Positions 44,054 to 53,156 of a DNA stretch of 64,000 bases are shown here, one piece after another. The translations under genes and the position numbers were made by a program. The notes under the pieces are model-generated. The model ran no database searches and had not been told where the DNA came from. It saw nothing but the letters and a program-made list of their open reading frames with translations. This DNA is from Sulfobacillus thermotolerans. GTDB lineage: Bacteria; Bacillota; Sulfobacillia; Sulfobacillales; Sulfobacillaceae. The stretch's first letter is position 1; each line of letters opens with the position of its first letter. The stretch covers positions 2,232,001 through 2,296,000 of the forward strand of contig CP019454.1 in NCBI GenBank assembly GCA_002951815.1. The letters are read 5' to 3'.

Positions 44054-46822
44054 ATGGAGTCTTTCCCGCTGCTTAACATTTGGTCCGCGTATTCGTTATT
44101 GCGGTCCAGTTGGGATATCGATAAAGGATTGGCGGAGCTCAAGCGGTTGGGCTACCGCACGGTGGGGCTGGCGGATTTCCAGTCTCTAGCGGCGGCTGAA
44201 TTGTTCAGCCGCCGCGCTGCGCATTTGGACATGGCGACATGGTTGGGTATGACCGTGGCACTGGCTCCGGACCTGCATGTGATGCTCTATGCCCAAAGCC
44301 CTGACGGATGGCAGCTTCTGTGCACCATGGTCCAAGAAGGCGTGCCCACTGAACTAGATCGCCTGGCTAGTCCCCATTTGCTGTTGGTGCTGCCGGCCGC
44401 CAGTTATGAAGACCAACGCCTATGGCCAGCAGTGAAGGCCTTGAAATTTGGCGGATTAGTAGAAGAACTTCGGCCCGAGCAGGCGTCTCATGGATTACCG
44501 TGGATTCCCGCGTGTCCCGTCCGTTATCACGCCGGAGAAGAAGATGCGTACCAGATTTTGATGCACATGGGCGAGCATCTACCCCAACCCGGTGCGTGCT
44601 CCGCGTCTTCTCCCCAGAGCGTTTTAGCGCCCTATCCTGTCGAGTGGCGGCCCTTGTTGTTTCAGGAACTGCCGCCGTCTGTGTTGCCCCAAGAACGGGC
44701 GCGTTTGCCTGTTTTCTTGGAAACCCCAAGCCAGGACCAAGAGCAATTGGTCTATCAAGCCAAAATGGGACTGAATGCCTGGAACCCTACGCCCAAAGAA
44801 CCCTATGAGGCGCGTTTGCAGCACGAACTGAACATCATTGTCTCTATGGGCTATGCTTCCTATTTTCTTATCGTGGCAGATTTGGTGCAGTATGCGCGTA
44901 CGCATGGGATCTTGACGGGACCGGGGCGCGGCTCGGCTGCCGGCAGTCTTGTGGCGCGGTGCTTAGGCATTACCAGTATCGATCCCATAGAACACGGTCT
45001 GTTATTCGAGCGGTTTTTAAATCCTCATCGACGGACGTTGCCCGATATCGATTTGGACGTTGATTTTACCAAGCGGTATCAGCTCATTGAATATCTCCGC
45101 CAGCGTTGGGGAACAGACCGGGTGGCGCAAATCGGCACCTATGGCACGCTGGGGGCGCGTGCTGTCTTAAGGGATGTGGCGCGGGTGCTACAGATTCCTG
45201 CCGCGCAGGTGAATGCTGTCATGGCAAACGTTCCCCAAACGCCGGGGCTGCGCTTAGAGGAGATTGCCGGGGACCTCAAGCCCAGGACTTTGGCAATTGA
45301 TCCAAGTGGACGCTGGTGGCGGGTGAGCCGTGCTTTGGAGGGATTGCCTCGCCATAGCTCGATTCACGCGGCGGGCGTGGTCTTGTCGGATAGGCCTTTA
45401 GCCCAGCTCGTGCCATGTGTCAAGGGACCGGACGGCCATTTGGTGACGCAGATGGACATGGTCTCGGTTGAAAAGCTGGGGCTGTTGAAGCTCGATGTGC
45501 TGGGATTGCGGGCATTAAGTGTGGCGGAGCGGATAGGAGTCAGCCACCAGCATGGCTTTAACACGGTGGATGGGGCGGACCCTTTGACATTGGGATTACT
45601 AGCGCGGGGCGACACCGACGCGGTTTTTCAACTGGATGGGCACGGCGTCCGCGAACTCATGCAGCGTATGAAGCCGCGCCATGCCAAGGAGATTATCGAC
45701 GTCGTTGCGCTGTACCGACCTGGTCCCATGGACGCTATTGGGACGTACTTGGCGCGGCGGGCCGGGCAAGAACCCGTTCCCCACGATATTTTTGGGACCG
45801 TGTGCCATGACACGTACGGCGTCATGGTTTATCAGGAACAATTAATGCAGTTAGTGCAGACCATGGCGGGGTATACCTTGGCTGAGGCGGATTTGTTTCG
45901 CCGAGCGATTAGCAAAAAAGATCATGCGACCCTTTCACAGATGGAAGGCGATTTTACTGCGCGAGCGCAAGGCAAACAGTGGAGCCGTGAGGAAATTCGA
46001 GAGATTTGGGGCCGTATTATGGCCTTTGCGGATTATGGGTTTAACAAATCGCATGCCGCCGCCTATGGGTTATTTAGTTATTATATGGCGTATTTGAAGG
46101 CGCATTATCCTGTGGAATTTTGGGCGGCCGAATTCTCCACGATTGGTGTCGACAAGCTGACTCAAGAAGCTAAACGCGCTGTATCCCAAGGGATTGTGCT
46201 TTGGCCGCCGGACGTGACGCGCAGTCATGTCGATTTCGTGGCCGAGCCTTCAGGAATTGTTGCCGGGCTCACGCTGATTCGCGGAGTGAGTCCAGAGATG
46301 GCCCAGCGCATCATTGCCGAACGCGAGCGGAAATCCTTTCAGTCGAAGTCCGAGGCTTTTGAACGCATTAGCCGTGTGACGCAGTCTCGTATCGCGGAAT
46401 TAGTTGCGGCTTCGGGTGCCTTAGGCCGTTTACCGGGACGATTGCTAAAGACGGGGCAGCTGAGCTTATTCGACACCGAACAAGACGCCTCTTTGCAACA
46501 AGTGGATGCCGTGCAGTCATTTGGCATGGAATGGCCGGTGGCACAAGGTCCTATTTATATTCGTACCACCAGACGCCTAGAAGATGTATCATGGTGGCAA
46601 CGGCAGCTGAAGTCTTTGCAGCGCGATTTTCCGGGCCCGCATGCAGTGATTGTGGGCAATGATCAGGGCAAAGCATTTAGGGTGGACGGGATTCGCCTGC
46701 AAGGATCGTGGCAGAGTCTTCAGGCCCTGCGGGCGTTGCCCATGGTGTCCGGGTGTGGACGCCGGATTGAAACAAAGAGGGTGTGGACCGATGGCCAAGA
46801 TATCACGCGAGGAACTGATTAA
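44054..46822 (+). CDS. dnaE: DnaE-type DNA polymerase III alpha subunit, compact
   Basis: A C-family DNA polymerase of 922 residues, some 200 shorter than usual. The catalytic core is intact: GPGRGSAAGSLVARCLGI near 295-312, PDIDLDVDF near 329-337 with the metal Asp residues, LLKLDVLGLR near 477 with the third, and FNKSHAAAYGLFSYYMAYLK near 667-686. The N-terminal PHP domain is degenerate: where relatives have HLHVHSEYSLLDG this protein has LLNIWSAYSLL, losing the metal His residues. The C-terminus has the helix-hairpin-helix region (LIRGVSPEMAQRII) but I see no OB-fold. It could be a second, specialised DnaE or the main one of a divergent lineage. Confidence 0.88.
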   Translation: MESFPLLNIWSAYSLLRSSWDIDKGLAELKRLGYRTVGLADFQSLAAAELFSRRAAHLDMATWLGMTVALAPDLHVMLYAQSPDGWQLLCTMVQEGVPTELDRLASPHLLLVLPAASYEDQRLWPAVKALKFGGLVEELRPEQASHGLPWIPACPVRYHAGEEDAYQILMHMGEHLPQPGACSASSPQSVLAPYPVEWRPLLFQELPPSVLPQERARLPVFLETPSQDQEQLVYQAKMGLNAWNPTPKEPYEARLQHELNIIVSMGYASYFLIVADLVQYARTHGILTGPGRGSAAGSLVARCLGITSIDPIEHGLLFERFLNPHRRTLPDIDLDVDFTKRYQLIEYLRQRWGTDRVAQIGTYGTLGARAVLRDVARVLQIPAAQVNAVMANVPQTPGLRLEEIAGDLKPRTLAIDPSGRWWRVSRALEGLPRHSSIHAAGVVLSDRPLAQLVPCVKGPDGHLVTQMDMVSVEKLGLLKLDVLGLRALSVAERIGVSHQHGFNTVDGADPLTLGLLARGDTDAVFQLDGHGVRELMQRMKPRHAKEIIDVVALYRPGPMDAIGTYLARRAGQEPVPHDIFGTVCHDTYGVMVYQEQLMQLVQTMAGYTLAEADLFRRAISKKDHATLSQMEGDFTARAQGKQWSREEIREIWGRIMAFADYGFNKSHAAAYGLFSYYMAYLKAHYPVEFWAAEFSTIGVDKLTQEAKRAVSQGIVLWPPDVTRSHVDFVAEPSGIVAGLTLIRGVSPEMAQRIIAERERKSFQSKSEAFERISRVTQSRIAELVAASGALGRLPGRLLKTGQLSLFDTEQDASLQQVDAVQSFGMEWPVAQGPIYIRTTRRLEDVSWWQRQLKSLQRDFPGPHAVIVGNDQGKAFRVDGIRLQGSWQSLQALRALPMVSGCGRRIETKRVWTDGQDITRGTD

Positions 46823-47327
46823 ACATTTGACGCCGCCCCCAGGCATTATTATGCCCCCGTATCCGGCCAAGCGTGACAAAGTGTACCGGATGAGTTTGGG
46901 ATGGACCGCATTGGCCATGGTGGCCGCGGCCGTAGCGACCTTGATGCGGGCAGAGCAGGCGATGTTTTGGATTCAGGGATTGGTCAGTGCCGGACTGGCT
47001 GTGGCAGGCTGGACTTTCCTAGTGTGGCTGAAGCAGTGGCGGTGGATTGTACGAAGTTTGGTGGTCTTAGGGTTAGTGCTATGGCCCTTTTGGTCATTGG
47101 GCGCATGGGCTTTAACGATTGCGGGCAGTGCGATCATGGCGGCCAAGGAAACCCATTGTTTTCACTTTTGGGCCGGGCGCGTGATTCCTTGGTATTCCGT
47201 GTTATTTGGAGCGGGCATGGTGTTTGGCGCGCCTTGGTGGCTCATGGGCCTGTTATGGCTGGGCTTAGCCTTCTTATGGCTTAGCTTAGTACGGGGACGG
47301 TGGACGCTCCCCTTATTTGAGGTTTAA
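46791..47327 (+). CDS. Integral membrane protein, possibly DUF2301-like
   Basis: A 178-residue membrane protein with about five hydrophobic segments (near 38-60, 62-80, 92-120, 135-155 and 156-172). The only notable soluble motif is AAKETHCFHFWAGRVIPWYS near 118-137, recalling the KE-x-CF motif of DUF2301 membrane proteins; the assignment is tentative. ATG 46791 has AGAGGG upstream and overlaps the polymerase gene by 32 bp, suggesting co-transcription. Function unknown. Confidence 0.65.
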   Translation: MAKISREELIKHLTPPPGIIMPPYPAKRDKVYRMSLGWTALAMVAAAVATLMRAEQAMFWIQGLVSAGLAVAGWTFLVWLKQWRWIVRSLVVLGLVLWPFWSLGAWALTIAGSAIMAAKETHCFHFWAGRVIPWYSVLFGAGMVFGAPWWLMGLLWLGLAFLWLSLVRGRWTLPLFEV

Positions 47328-47677
47328 GCCGCCGAGGCGGGGAGTAAGATTTCGAGCAAGGCCGTGGCCAAGGCGGCTATTGCGGTGGCGATGGTGGAGA
47401 TGTGAAGCCCGGGGAGAAAAAAGCCGCTAAAATAGACGGTCACCATGGTAATGGTGCCCCACACGAGAAACCGCTCGAATAAAGCCTGACGGTAGCCGAC
47501 CGTCCGGTCAACCAACGCCCCGAGGATGCCGGTAATAAGGCCTGCGCCGAGGGCAACACTTAAATAGCGCGGAGAAATCCCTTGATGCCCGTAAGGCGCT
47601 GGTGTCTCGAGCAATACGATCGCGACAACAATCATGGCGGTAATAATTTTGTGGACTGTCGTTGATGCTTTGAGCAT
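47324..47677 (-). CDS. Small membrane protein of unknown function
   Basis: A 117-residue protein with four hydrophobic segments (about 10-26, 38-54, 68-84 and 90-112) and little polar sequence. The loop DRTVGYRQALFERFLVWG near 57-74 is the main hydrophilic part. AGGAGG precedes ATG 47677 at good spacing, so it is probably real. The stop overlaps the convergent membrane gene by 4 bp. I recognise no family. Confidence 0.65.
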   Translation of the reverse strand: MLKASTTVHKIITAMIVVAIVLLETPAPYGHQGISPRYLSVALGAGLITGILGALVDRTVGYRQALFERFLVWGTITMVTVYFSGFFLPGLHISTIATAIAALATALLEILLPASAA

Positions 47678-47747
47678 AGTACGTATGACCTCCTGCCACC
47701 GGAAGTATAGCCAATTACCGGGGGCGTCATACCGCTAAACAAAATCA

Positions 47748-47779
47748 GCCAAAGACGTGGGTATTCCCACGTCTTTGGC
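47748..47779 (-). terminator. Strong terminator after the cobalamin adenosyltransferase
   Basis: GCCAAAGACGTGGG 47748-47761 and CCCACGTCTTTGGC 47766-47779 pair perfectly over 14 bp around TATT. On the minus strand it is followed by TGATTTTGTTT. Confidence 0.85.
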
Positions 47780-47781
47780 TA

Positions 47782-48369
47782 TTAATAGAGATCGGGCTGG
47801 CGGGTGGCTTCTTCATGGACACCTAATTGGGCGTTGACATAACGTCCAGCCGCAAATAGGACATCGGAGAGTCGGTTCATAAAGGTCATCACGTTGTGTT
47901 CCACCGGCTCAATTTTGTTGAGACGCCAAATTTCCCGCTCGGCCCGCCGGCACACCGTGGTGGCCACATACAAGCTGGTGGCCGCGAGCGTTCCCTCTGG
48001 AATGGTAAAAGGCCGCCAGGGTGGGGTGTTGTCGCGCAAAAGATCGGCTAACGCTTCCAACTGTTTCGTAAGACTGGCGGGGGTTTTCGCTGTTTCGGCC
48101 CGCTCTTGAAGGGAGGAGAGGTCTGCCCCCACTAAAAAGAGACGGTGCTGCAAATCATGTAAAAAGCGCTCCAGTTCTTCCCAGGGCGCTGGAGGATTTG
48201 CCGGTCTGGCGTTGGACAAATGGGCACGGGCTTGCCCAATAAAGGCGTTGAGCTCATATAATGTCCCATACGCCGTGACACGCTGCGAATGTTTCTCGAT
48301 TTTTTGACCGGTGCTAAGACGGGTAACTCCGTTGTCACCATTTCGGGTGTAAATGGGACTTTTAGGCAT
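47782..48369 (-). CDS. PduO-type ATP:cob(I)alamin adenosyltransferase
   Basis: Adenosylates cob(I)alamin to coenzyme B12. The 195-residue protein has the N-terminal family signature IYTRNGDNGVTRLSTGQ (about 6-22), with ATP contacts, and VTAYGTLYELNAFIGQARA near 31-49. The C-terminal helix VCRRAEREIWRL and FMNRLSDVLFAAGRYVN near 157-173 hold further substrate contacts. No B12-dependent enzyme is next to it. A strong terminator follows. Confidence 0.93.
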   Translation of the reverse strand: MPKSPIYTRNGDNGVTRLSTGQKIEKHSQRVTAYGTLYELNAFIGQARAHLSNARPANPPAPWEELERFLHDLQHRLFLVGADLSSLQERAETAKTPASLTKQLEALADLLRDNTPPWRPFTIPEGTLAATSLYVATTVCRRAEREIWRLNKIEPVEHNVMTFMNRLSDVLFAAGRYVNAQLGVHEEATRQPDLY

Positions 48370-48389
48370 AGCCGCTCCTTTCTAACGCG

Positions 48390-48953
48390 CTATGATAACC
48401 AAAGCGTACGGTGGGTGGCCGGGTCACGAGGAACCTCGGGCACGGTCGCCGGATATCCGACGCGAATAAATCCGGTAATACGCTCATGGTCTTGTACCTG
48501 CAGTAAGGCGCGGGCGTCTTGCGCTTGGGTAATGCCGCCGGTTGCCCAATGGGTACCCACACCAAAACTCCAAGCAGCCAAGAGCATCCCGTACGTCGCG
48601 CAACTCACCGCCGCGTAGTCTTCTTCTTGTCGGTGGGGATCTGAAGCCAATTGTTGAATGACGCCGATAATCACGGGCACGGCCATATAATCGTTTTGGG
48701 CTTTCATGGCCAGTCTTTCGGGGTCCGGACGATTTTGGGACACGGCCTTATGCCACGCGACGTGGTAGCGAATGCGGGCTAATTGGGCAAGACTGTCACC
48801 CTGGAGGACAACAAACCGCCAGGGTTGAGTCATGTGGTGATTGGGCGCTTGCACAGCGGCCTCGAGCATGGCTTCAATCACGGCCTGTGGCACGGGACCG
48901 GGCCGAAAAAGATGGATGGTGCGACGGGTTAAAAGGCCTTCCATAAGTTCCAT
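48390..48953 (-). CDS. Nitroreductase-family flavoprotein
   Basis: An FMN-dependent oxidoreductase of about 187 residues. The family motif LLTRRTIHLFRPGPVPQAVI lies near the start, AAVQAPNHHMTQPWRFVVL near 30-48, and GVGTHWATGGITQ near 132-144. ATG 48953 was chosen because its N-terminus begins at the first conserved segment; the frame is open further to 49010. Members reduce nitro compounds, quinones or flavins; the substrate here is unknown. Confidence 0.87.
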   Translation of the reverse strand: MELMEGLLTRRTIHLFRPGPVPQAVIEAMLEAAVQAPNHHMTQPWRFVVLQGDSLAQLARIRYHVAWHKAVSQNRPDPERLAMKAQNDYMAVPVIIGVIQQLASDPHRQEEDYAAVSCATYGMLLAAWSFGVGTHWATGGITQAQDARALLQVQDHERITGFIRVGYPATVPEVPRDPATHRTLWLS

Positions 48954-49016
48954 GGGACAGTGCGTGGCTCCTCTCGGGTACCTTTTTATGGTATCAGAAA
49001 TGTCCCGCACGAGCCA

Positions 49017-49220
49017 CTACGAGGATTGATTCACGGTTAAAATGAGCGTGCCATTGTGCAAATCATGCACGATGGCATTGGTAATGCGCGAAATCCACAT
49101 GGCGATGCGTTCGCGCTCTTGGTCATCTTCCGCGATGAAAATGGGAGCCATGCCTCCCGTCACCGAATCCTTTTTAGTGGTGACAATCGCAAACATGACG
49201 GGCGTTGGGGCGTCAGCCAT
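49017..49220 (-). CDS. Small partner of the YIEGIA protein (capping-complex-like)
   Basis: A 67-residue protein: a strand-forming N-terminus (VMFAIVTTKKD), then GGMAPIFIAEDDQERERIA and a short tail (GTLILTVNQ). It follows the YIEGIA gene on the same strand by 3 bp with AAGGAGATG inside the end of that gene. In spore formers, a small protein of this size is commonly encoded beside YIEGIA membrane proteins and is named as a capping subunit for it. I base the call mostly on this pairing; the biochemical role is not known to me. Confidence 0.65.
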   Translation of the reverse strand: MADAPTPVMFAIVTTKKDSVTGGMAPIFIAEDDQERERIAMWISRITNAIVHDLHNGTLILTVNQSS

Positions 49221-49223
49221 TGT

Positions 49224-50135
49224 CTACATCTCCTTCCGTTTCAGGACCGGGCTACTCATTTTGCTCCATTTATCGGATTCGAGCACGGGGGTGTTTTTAA
49301 TGGCTTTAATCAATTTGGCCATATCGCGGTCGACCGGCAAAATCGATAGGCCGGCTTTTCCCGTGCCAGCGGGCATCTCCATCCGGCACAACGGGCTTTG
49401 TTCAGGGTACCCGATATCTTTTTGTGCCCCGACCGCTGCAGCCGCCTCATATGTAATAGCTTGACGCTGCGAGACGTTCCACAAGATGGCTTGACCGCGT
49501 TCGTCCTTAGGCGTTAAGACGACGGCGAGCCCCTCTTTTTCGTAACGCTCACGGGAATGGGGGAGTCCTACTTCCATCATCATGACGTCCCCTGCGTACA
49601 GCAGTGACCCTTTGTCAAAGCTAATCTTGGCTGGCTGCACATCGATAAGATCACCCACGCGCTTACCAGACATGAAGATTTCCGAGATGATCAAGACGAT
49701 GACGCTGCCAATGATGCCCACCGTGAGTCCCCCGGCCAATGTGAGTGCCGAACCTAGGAGTGCGACCAACATGGCTAAATAGTTCCGGGCTTCATAGGTA
49801 ATGGCAATCCCTTCGATATATCCAGCCCCCCGGGACACTAAAATCAAATGCTCTTCTTGCTCCAAGGTTTTGCGTTCGGTATTGCGCACGTCGCGAAATT
49901 GGGTGGCAGCCAGTGTTAAAAACGTCGCCGCAGTGAATTCCTTGCCTAATAGCGAGGTGAGGATGCTTGATCCAATCATCGCGGCAATGACTGCCAAAGC
50001 AATCTGCGAGATATAGCCCGAAGGGTAGCCGGGATAGTGAGTCCGGCCGGATCTGAGGGAAATGAGGCGGGAGAGAAACCCCGCGGTGAACCCCACAATC
50101 ATAGGGGTCCAGTTAATAGGACCTGAACTGGACAT
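49224..50135 (-). CDS. YIEGIA-domain membrane protein
   Basis: A membrane protein of 303 residues, named after the motif GAGYIEGIAITYEARNYLAM near 104-123. Hydrophobic segments lie near 9-20, 42-65, 122-150 and 155-175; a soluble C-terminal half of about 130 residues follows (LIDVQPAKISFDKGSLLYAG). Homologues occur in spore-forming Firmicutes, so a role in sporulation or the spore envelope is likely but unproved. It forms a two-gene unit with the small protein downstream. Confidence 0.85.
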   Translation of the reverse strand: MSSSGPINWTPMIVGFTAGFLSRLISLRSGRTHYPGYPSGYISQIALAVIAAMIGSSILTSLLGKEFTAATFLTLAATQFRDVRNTERKTLEQEEHLILVSRGAGYIEGIAITYEARNYLAMLVALLGSALTLAGGLTVGIIGSVIVLIISEIFMSGKRVGDLIDVQPAKISFDKGSLLYAGDVMMMEVGLPHSRERYEKEGLAVVLTPKDERGQAILWNVSQRQAITYEAAAAVGAQKDIGYPEQSPLCRMEMPAGTGKAGLSILPVDRDMAKLIKAIKNTPVLESDKWSKMSSPVLKRKEM

Positions 50136-50268
50136 GGTATCCTCCTTTGCAGTCTAAGCGTCGTTGCTGACAATCGAACGGCCTTATTGTGGGTCATTTC
50201 CCAGCCAGGCATACATGGTGACGGGATCGGGGATTCTGACCAAGACAAGACGACGGAAGGAGGCCAGG

Positions 50269-51219
50269 ATGATGCCGCGGTACATGTCGGTGGGAAAGCA
50301 CCAGGAGCATAGCCATGAAACTACCCAGTGGCCTAAACAGGCACAAGCCTTATGGATCGATATCCCCCAAGGTGAAGAATCGGACCTAGCTGGCGTGGTG
50401 CGGCGCTTATACACGGCACACCCCTTAGCCGTGGAGCGCGTCTTACATGGAGGACGCCGCAGCTCGGGCTTTTTAATTGAAGAAGACGCGGTTGTCATGG
50501 TGATTTCTGACCCCGTGCAAGATACCTTTCCTGACCACACCAAACCGATTGGGATATTTCTCGGCCAAAACTTTTTAGTAACCACGCACTTTGACGGGGA
50601 TAACGGGATTGTCGAAGAAGCTTGGCAGCATATCTTGCATGATGAATCCCTGGATGAAGGGATTGATTTCGCTCTGTACCGCCTCTTATACGGCCACCTT
50701 CATCACTTTTACACGGCAACGCATCACATCAGCGACCAATTTGAAAAATTGCACGCCAGACTGCTCAAGGAACCGTACCGCAATTTAGCCTTGGATATTG
50801 TGGCACTGCGCAAAAAAACGTACTGGCTCTACAATGTCGTGCGCCCGGAACTCAAAATTTATGCGTTGTTGAAAGAGCACATCCGTTATGTTGCGGCGCG
50901 CAACCGGCCCTATTTTGAGGACTTATATAGCCAGGCCCAAGAAGTCCTAAGCGATATTGAATCATACCGTGATGGCTTGGAGGGCTTGGTGGAAGCCTAT
51001 TCAGGCATGCAGTCCAATGAAATTAATAAAGTCATGAAGTTCTTGACCATTATCTCCGTGTTGGCCTTACCGGCAACTACTGTGGCGTCGATATACGGGA
51101 TGAACTTTTATATTCCTGAACTGCATTGGCACTATGGCTATTGGTATTCCTTGACCGTGATGTTTTTAATTACGGCGGTGTTGCTGGTCTACATGAAGAA
51201 AAATCATTGGTTTCGCTGA
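50269..51219 (+). CDS. corA: CorA-type Mg2+/Co2+ transporter
   Basis: A divalent-cation channel of about 317 residues. The soluble N-domain is followed by two C-terminal membrane helices (near 259-276 and 293-310) with the signature YGMNFYIPELHW between them, the CorA pore motif. AAGGAGG lies at 50257-50263, so ATG 50269 or ATG 50272 is the start. It could move Mg2+ in, or other divalent metals such as Ni2+ or Co2+. Confidence 0.92.
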   Translation: MMPRYMSVGKHQEHSHETTQWPKQAQALWIDIPQGEESDLAGVVRRLYTAHPLAVERVLHGGRRSSGFLIEEDAVVMVISDPVQDTFPDHTKPIGIFLGQNFLVTTHFDGDNGIVEEAWQHILHDESLDEGIDFALYRLLYGHLHHFYTATHHISDQFEKLHARLLKEPYRNLALDIVALRKKTYWLYNVVRPELKIYALLKEHIRYVAARNRPYFEDLYSQAQEVLSDIESYRDGLEGLVEAYSGMQSNEINKVMKFLTIISVLALPATTVASIYGMNFYIPELHWHYGYWYSLTVMFLITAVLLVYMKKNHWFR

Positions 51220-51299
51220 GTTGGCAACAAACGGATAAAGTGGACGATATTGGGAGACACTAGGACAGAACCATCACCCACTATGAGGAGGGGATTTCC

Positions 51300-53156
51300 T
51301 TGTTGTCCGGTCAAAATGCAGGAAGCTCAGAACGCATGGCGCCATTGCCGCTTGGGGAGTGGTCCGGTACTTTCAGTGAATATCTCGATTTTGTGCGCGC
51401 GCGCCCCGAAGTCGCAGACAATGCCCACCAGCGCCTGTGGCGCATGGTCATGCAGTACGGGGCGGGCAGTCCCGATCACCGCTATCCATTTTTTACTGAC
51501 CATTTATTTGGGATTGACACCGCGATTACAAGTTTCGTGGAGGAATATTTGCGCCCTGCAGCGCGCGGATTTGAAGTGAAGAAGCGGATTGTGCTGCTGG
51601 TCGGACCGGTCAGTGGCGGCAAATCAACCCTAGTCACGCTGCTCAAAAGGGGGCTGGAAGCATTTACACAGAGCCCTGAGGGCATCTTGTTCGGTATCGC
51701 GGGTTGTCCAATGCACGAAGAACCGCTCCACCTCATTCCTACCAGCCAACGCTCGCAATTGGAGCTGGAGTTAGGCGTTGCCATAGAAGGCGATTTGTGT
51801 CCGGTGTGTCAATGGCGTGTGCAAAATACCTATCAGGGACATATTGGGCAAGTTCCGGTTGAACGGGTGGTTTTGTCCGAACAGCGCCGCATTGGGATTG
51901 GAACCTACGCGCCATCGGACCCGAAGTCGCAAGATATTGCGGATTTAACCGGATCCGTCGACTTTCAAGGCTTAGCGGAATTCGGCGCCGAGTCTGACCC
52001 CCGGGCGTTTCGTTTTGATGGGGAATTAAATATTGCGAATCGAGGGCTAGTCGAGTTTCAAGAGATGCTCAAACTTGATGAAAAGTTTCTCTACCAGCTG
52101 TTATCTTTGAGTCAGGAAGGCAATGTCAAAACCGGGCGTTTCCAGTTGATTTCGGCCGATGAAGTGGTCATTGGCCATACCAACGAGCACGAGTTTCGTG
52201 CCTTTTTGCAAAATCCCCGCAATGAAGCGCTGTTGTCGCGGATGTTTATCGTCCCTGTACCATACAATTTGAATACCGCCGCAGAGGTCCAAATCTATGA
52301 CAAGATGTTAGCTCCCTATAAAGAGCCCGCCATTCACCTAAGCGGCTACGCGCTCAAAGCCGCCGCCCACGTGGCGATTTTGTCGCGCTTGAAAGAATTG
52401 CCTAAACCCGGCCATGACCGGTTAAGCAAGATGCTGACCTATCACAAAGCGCCGTCCGACCCCGAAACGGTGGCCATGATGCAAGAGGCACGGGCCTTGG
52501 GCGAAGGCATGACGGGACTCGACCCCCGTTACGTCATTAACCGGTTAGCGGCATTGTGTGCCGATCCTGGACGCGAATGTATTGATGCCCTCGATGTGTT
52601 TGAGGCGCTGCGCACGGGCTTGGACCAAAATCCCTTTGGCGATAGGACACTGCGCACAGATTTGGCAGACTGGTTGCAAACGGCGAAAAGTTTATATGAC
52701 CAAGAGATTGAACACGCGGTGCTGGCCGCTTTCGCCGACGACTGGAGCGACGAATTGGACCGGTTGTACCGCAATTATTTGGACCACGTGATACGCTATA
52801 GCGAGCATAAAGCCGCCGATGAGACTCTGATGCGGTCGGTCGAGGAGCATTTAAGTGTCTCGGCCTTGCAAGCGCCCGCGTTTCGGTCAGAAATTTTTGC
52901 GCGCATTGAACTGGCCAAGGCACGGCGGGAAACTCTGGCTCTGCGCGAGTACCCACGGCTCCAACAAGCCTTAGAGAATAAACTCTTTGATGACCTTCGT
53001 GACGTTGTCAAAATTACCACTCAGTCCTTAAATCCTGACCCTAAGACCTTGGAACGTGTCGAACAAGCGGCGGAAGTGTTGGTGGCCTCAGGCCAATTTT
53101 GCCCCCGGTGCGCGGCCAAAGCCATTCATCATGTGGGGGGGTTGCTCAACCGGTGA
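51300..53156 (+). CDS. prkA: PrkA serine protein kinase / AAA+ protein
   Basis: A 618-residue AAA-type protein of the PrkA family, described as a Ser/Thr protein kinase or protease in Bacillus sporulation. The P-loop GPVSGGKSTLVTLLK lies near 102-116. CPMHEEPLHLIP (near 138-149), GLVEFQEMLKLDEKFLYQLL and NRLAALCAD lie downstream, all typical of PrkA. The start is TTG 51300, with GGAGGGG 8 nt upstream. It heads the prkA-yhbH-spoVR cluster; the stop overlaps the yhbH GTG. Confidence 0.95.
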   Translation: MLSGQNAGSSERMAPLPLGEWSGTFSEYLDFVRARPEVADNAHQRLWRMVMQYGAGSPDHRYPFFTDHLFGIDTAITSFVEEYLRPAARGFEVKKRIVLLVGPVSGGKSTLVTLLKRGLEAFTQSPEGILFGIAGCPMHEEPLHLIPTSQRSQLELELGVAIEGDLCPVCQWRVQNTYQGHIGQVPVERVVLSEQRRIGIGTYAPSDPKSQDIADLTGSVDFQGLAEFGAESDPRAFRFDGELNIANRGLVEFQEMLKLDEKFLYQLLSLSQEGNVKTGRFQLISADEVVIGHTNEHEFRAFLQNPRNEALLSRMFIVPVPYNLNTAAEVQIYDKMLAPYKEPAIHLSGYALKAAAHVAILSRLKELPKPGHDRLSKMLTYHKAPSDPETVAMMQEARALGEGMTGLDPRYVINRLAALCADPGRECIDALDVFEALRTGLDQNPFGDRTLRTDLADWLQTAKSLYDQEIEHAVLAAFADDWSDELDRLYRNYLDHVIRYSEHKAADETLMRSVEEHLSVSALQAPAFRSEIFARIELAKARRETLALREYPRLQQALENKLFDDLRDVVKITTQSLNPDPKTLERVEQAAEVLVASGQFCPRCAAKAIHHVGGLLNR

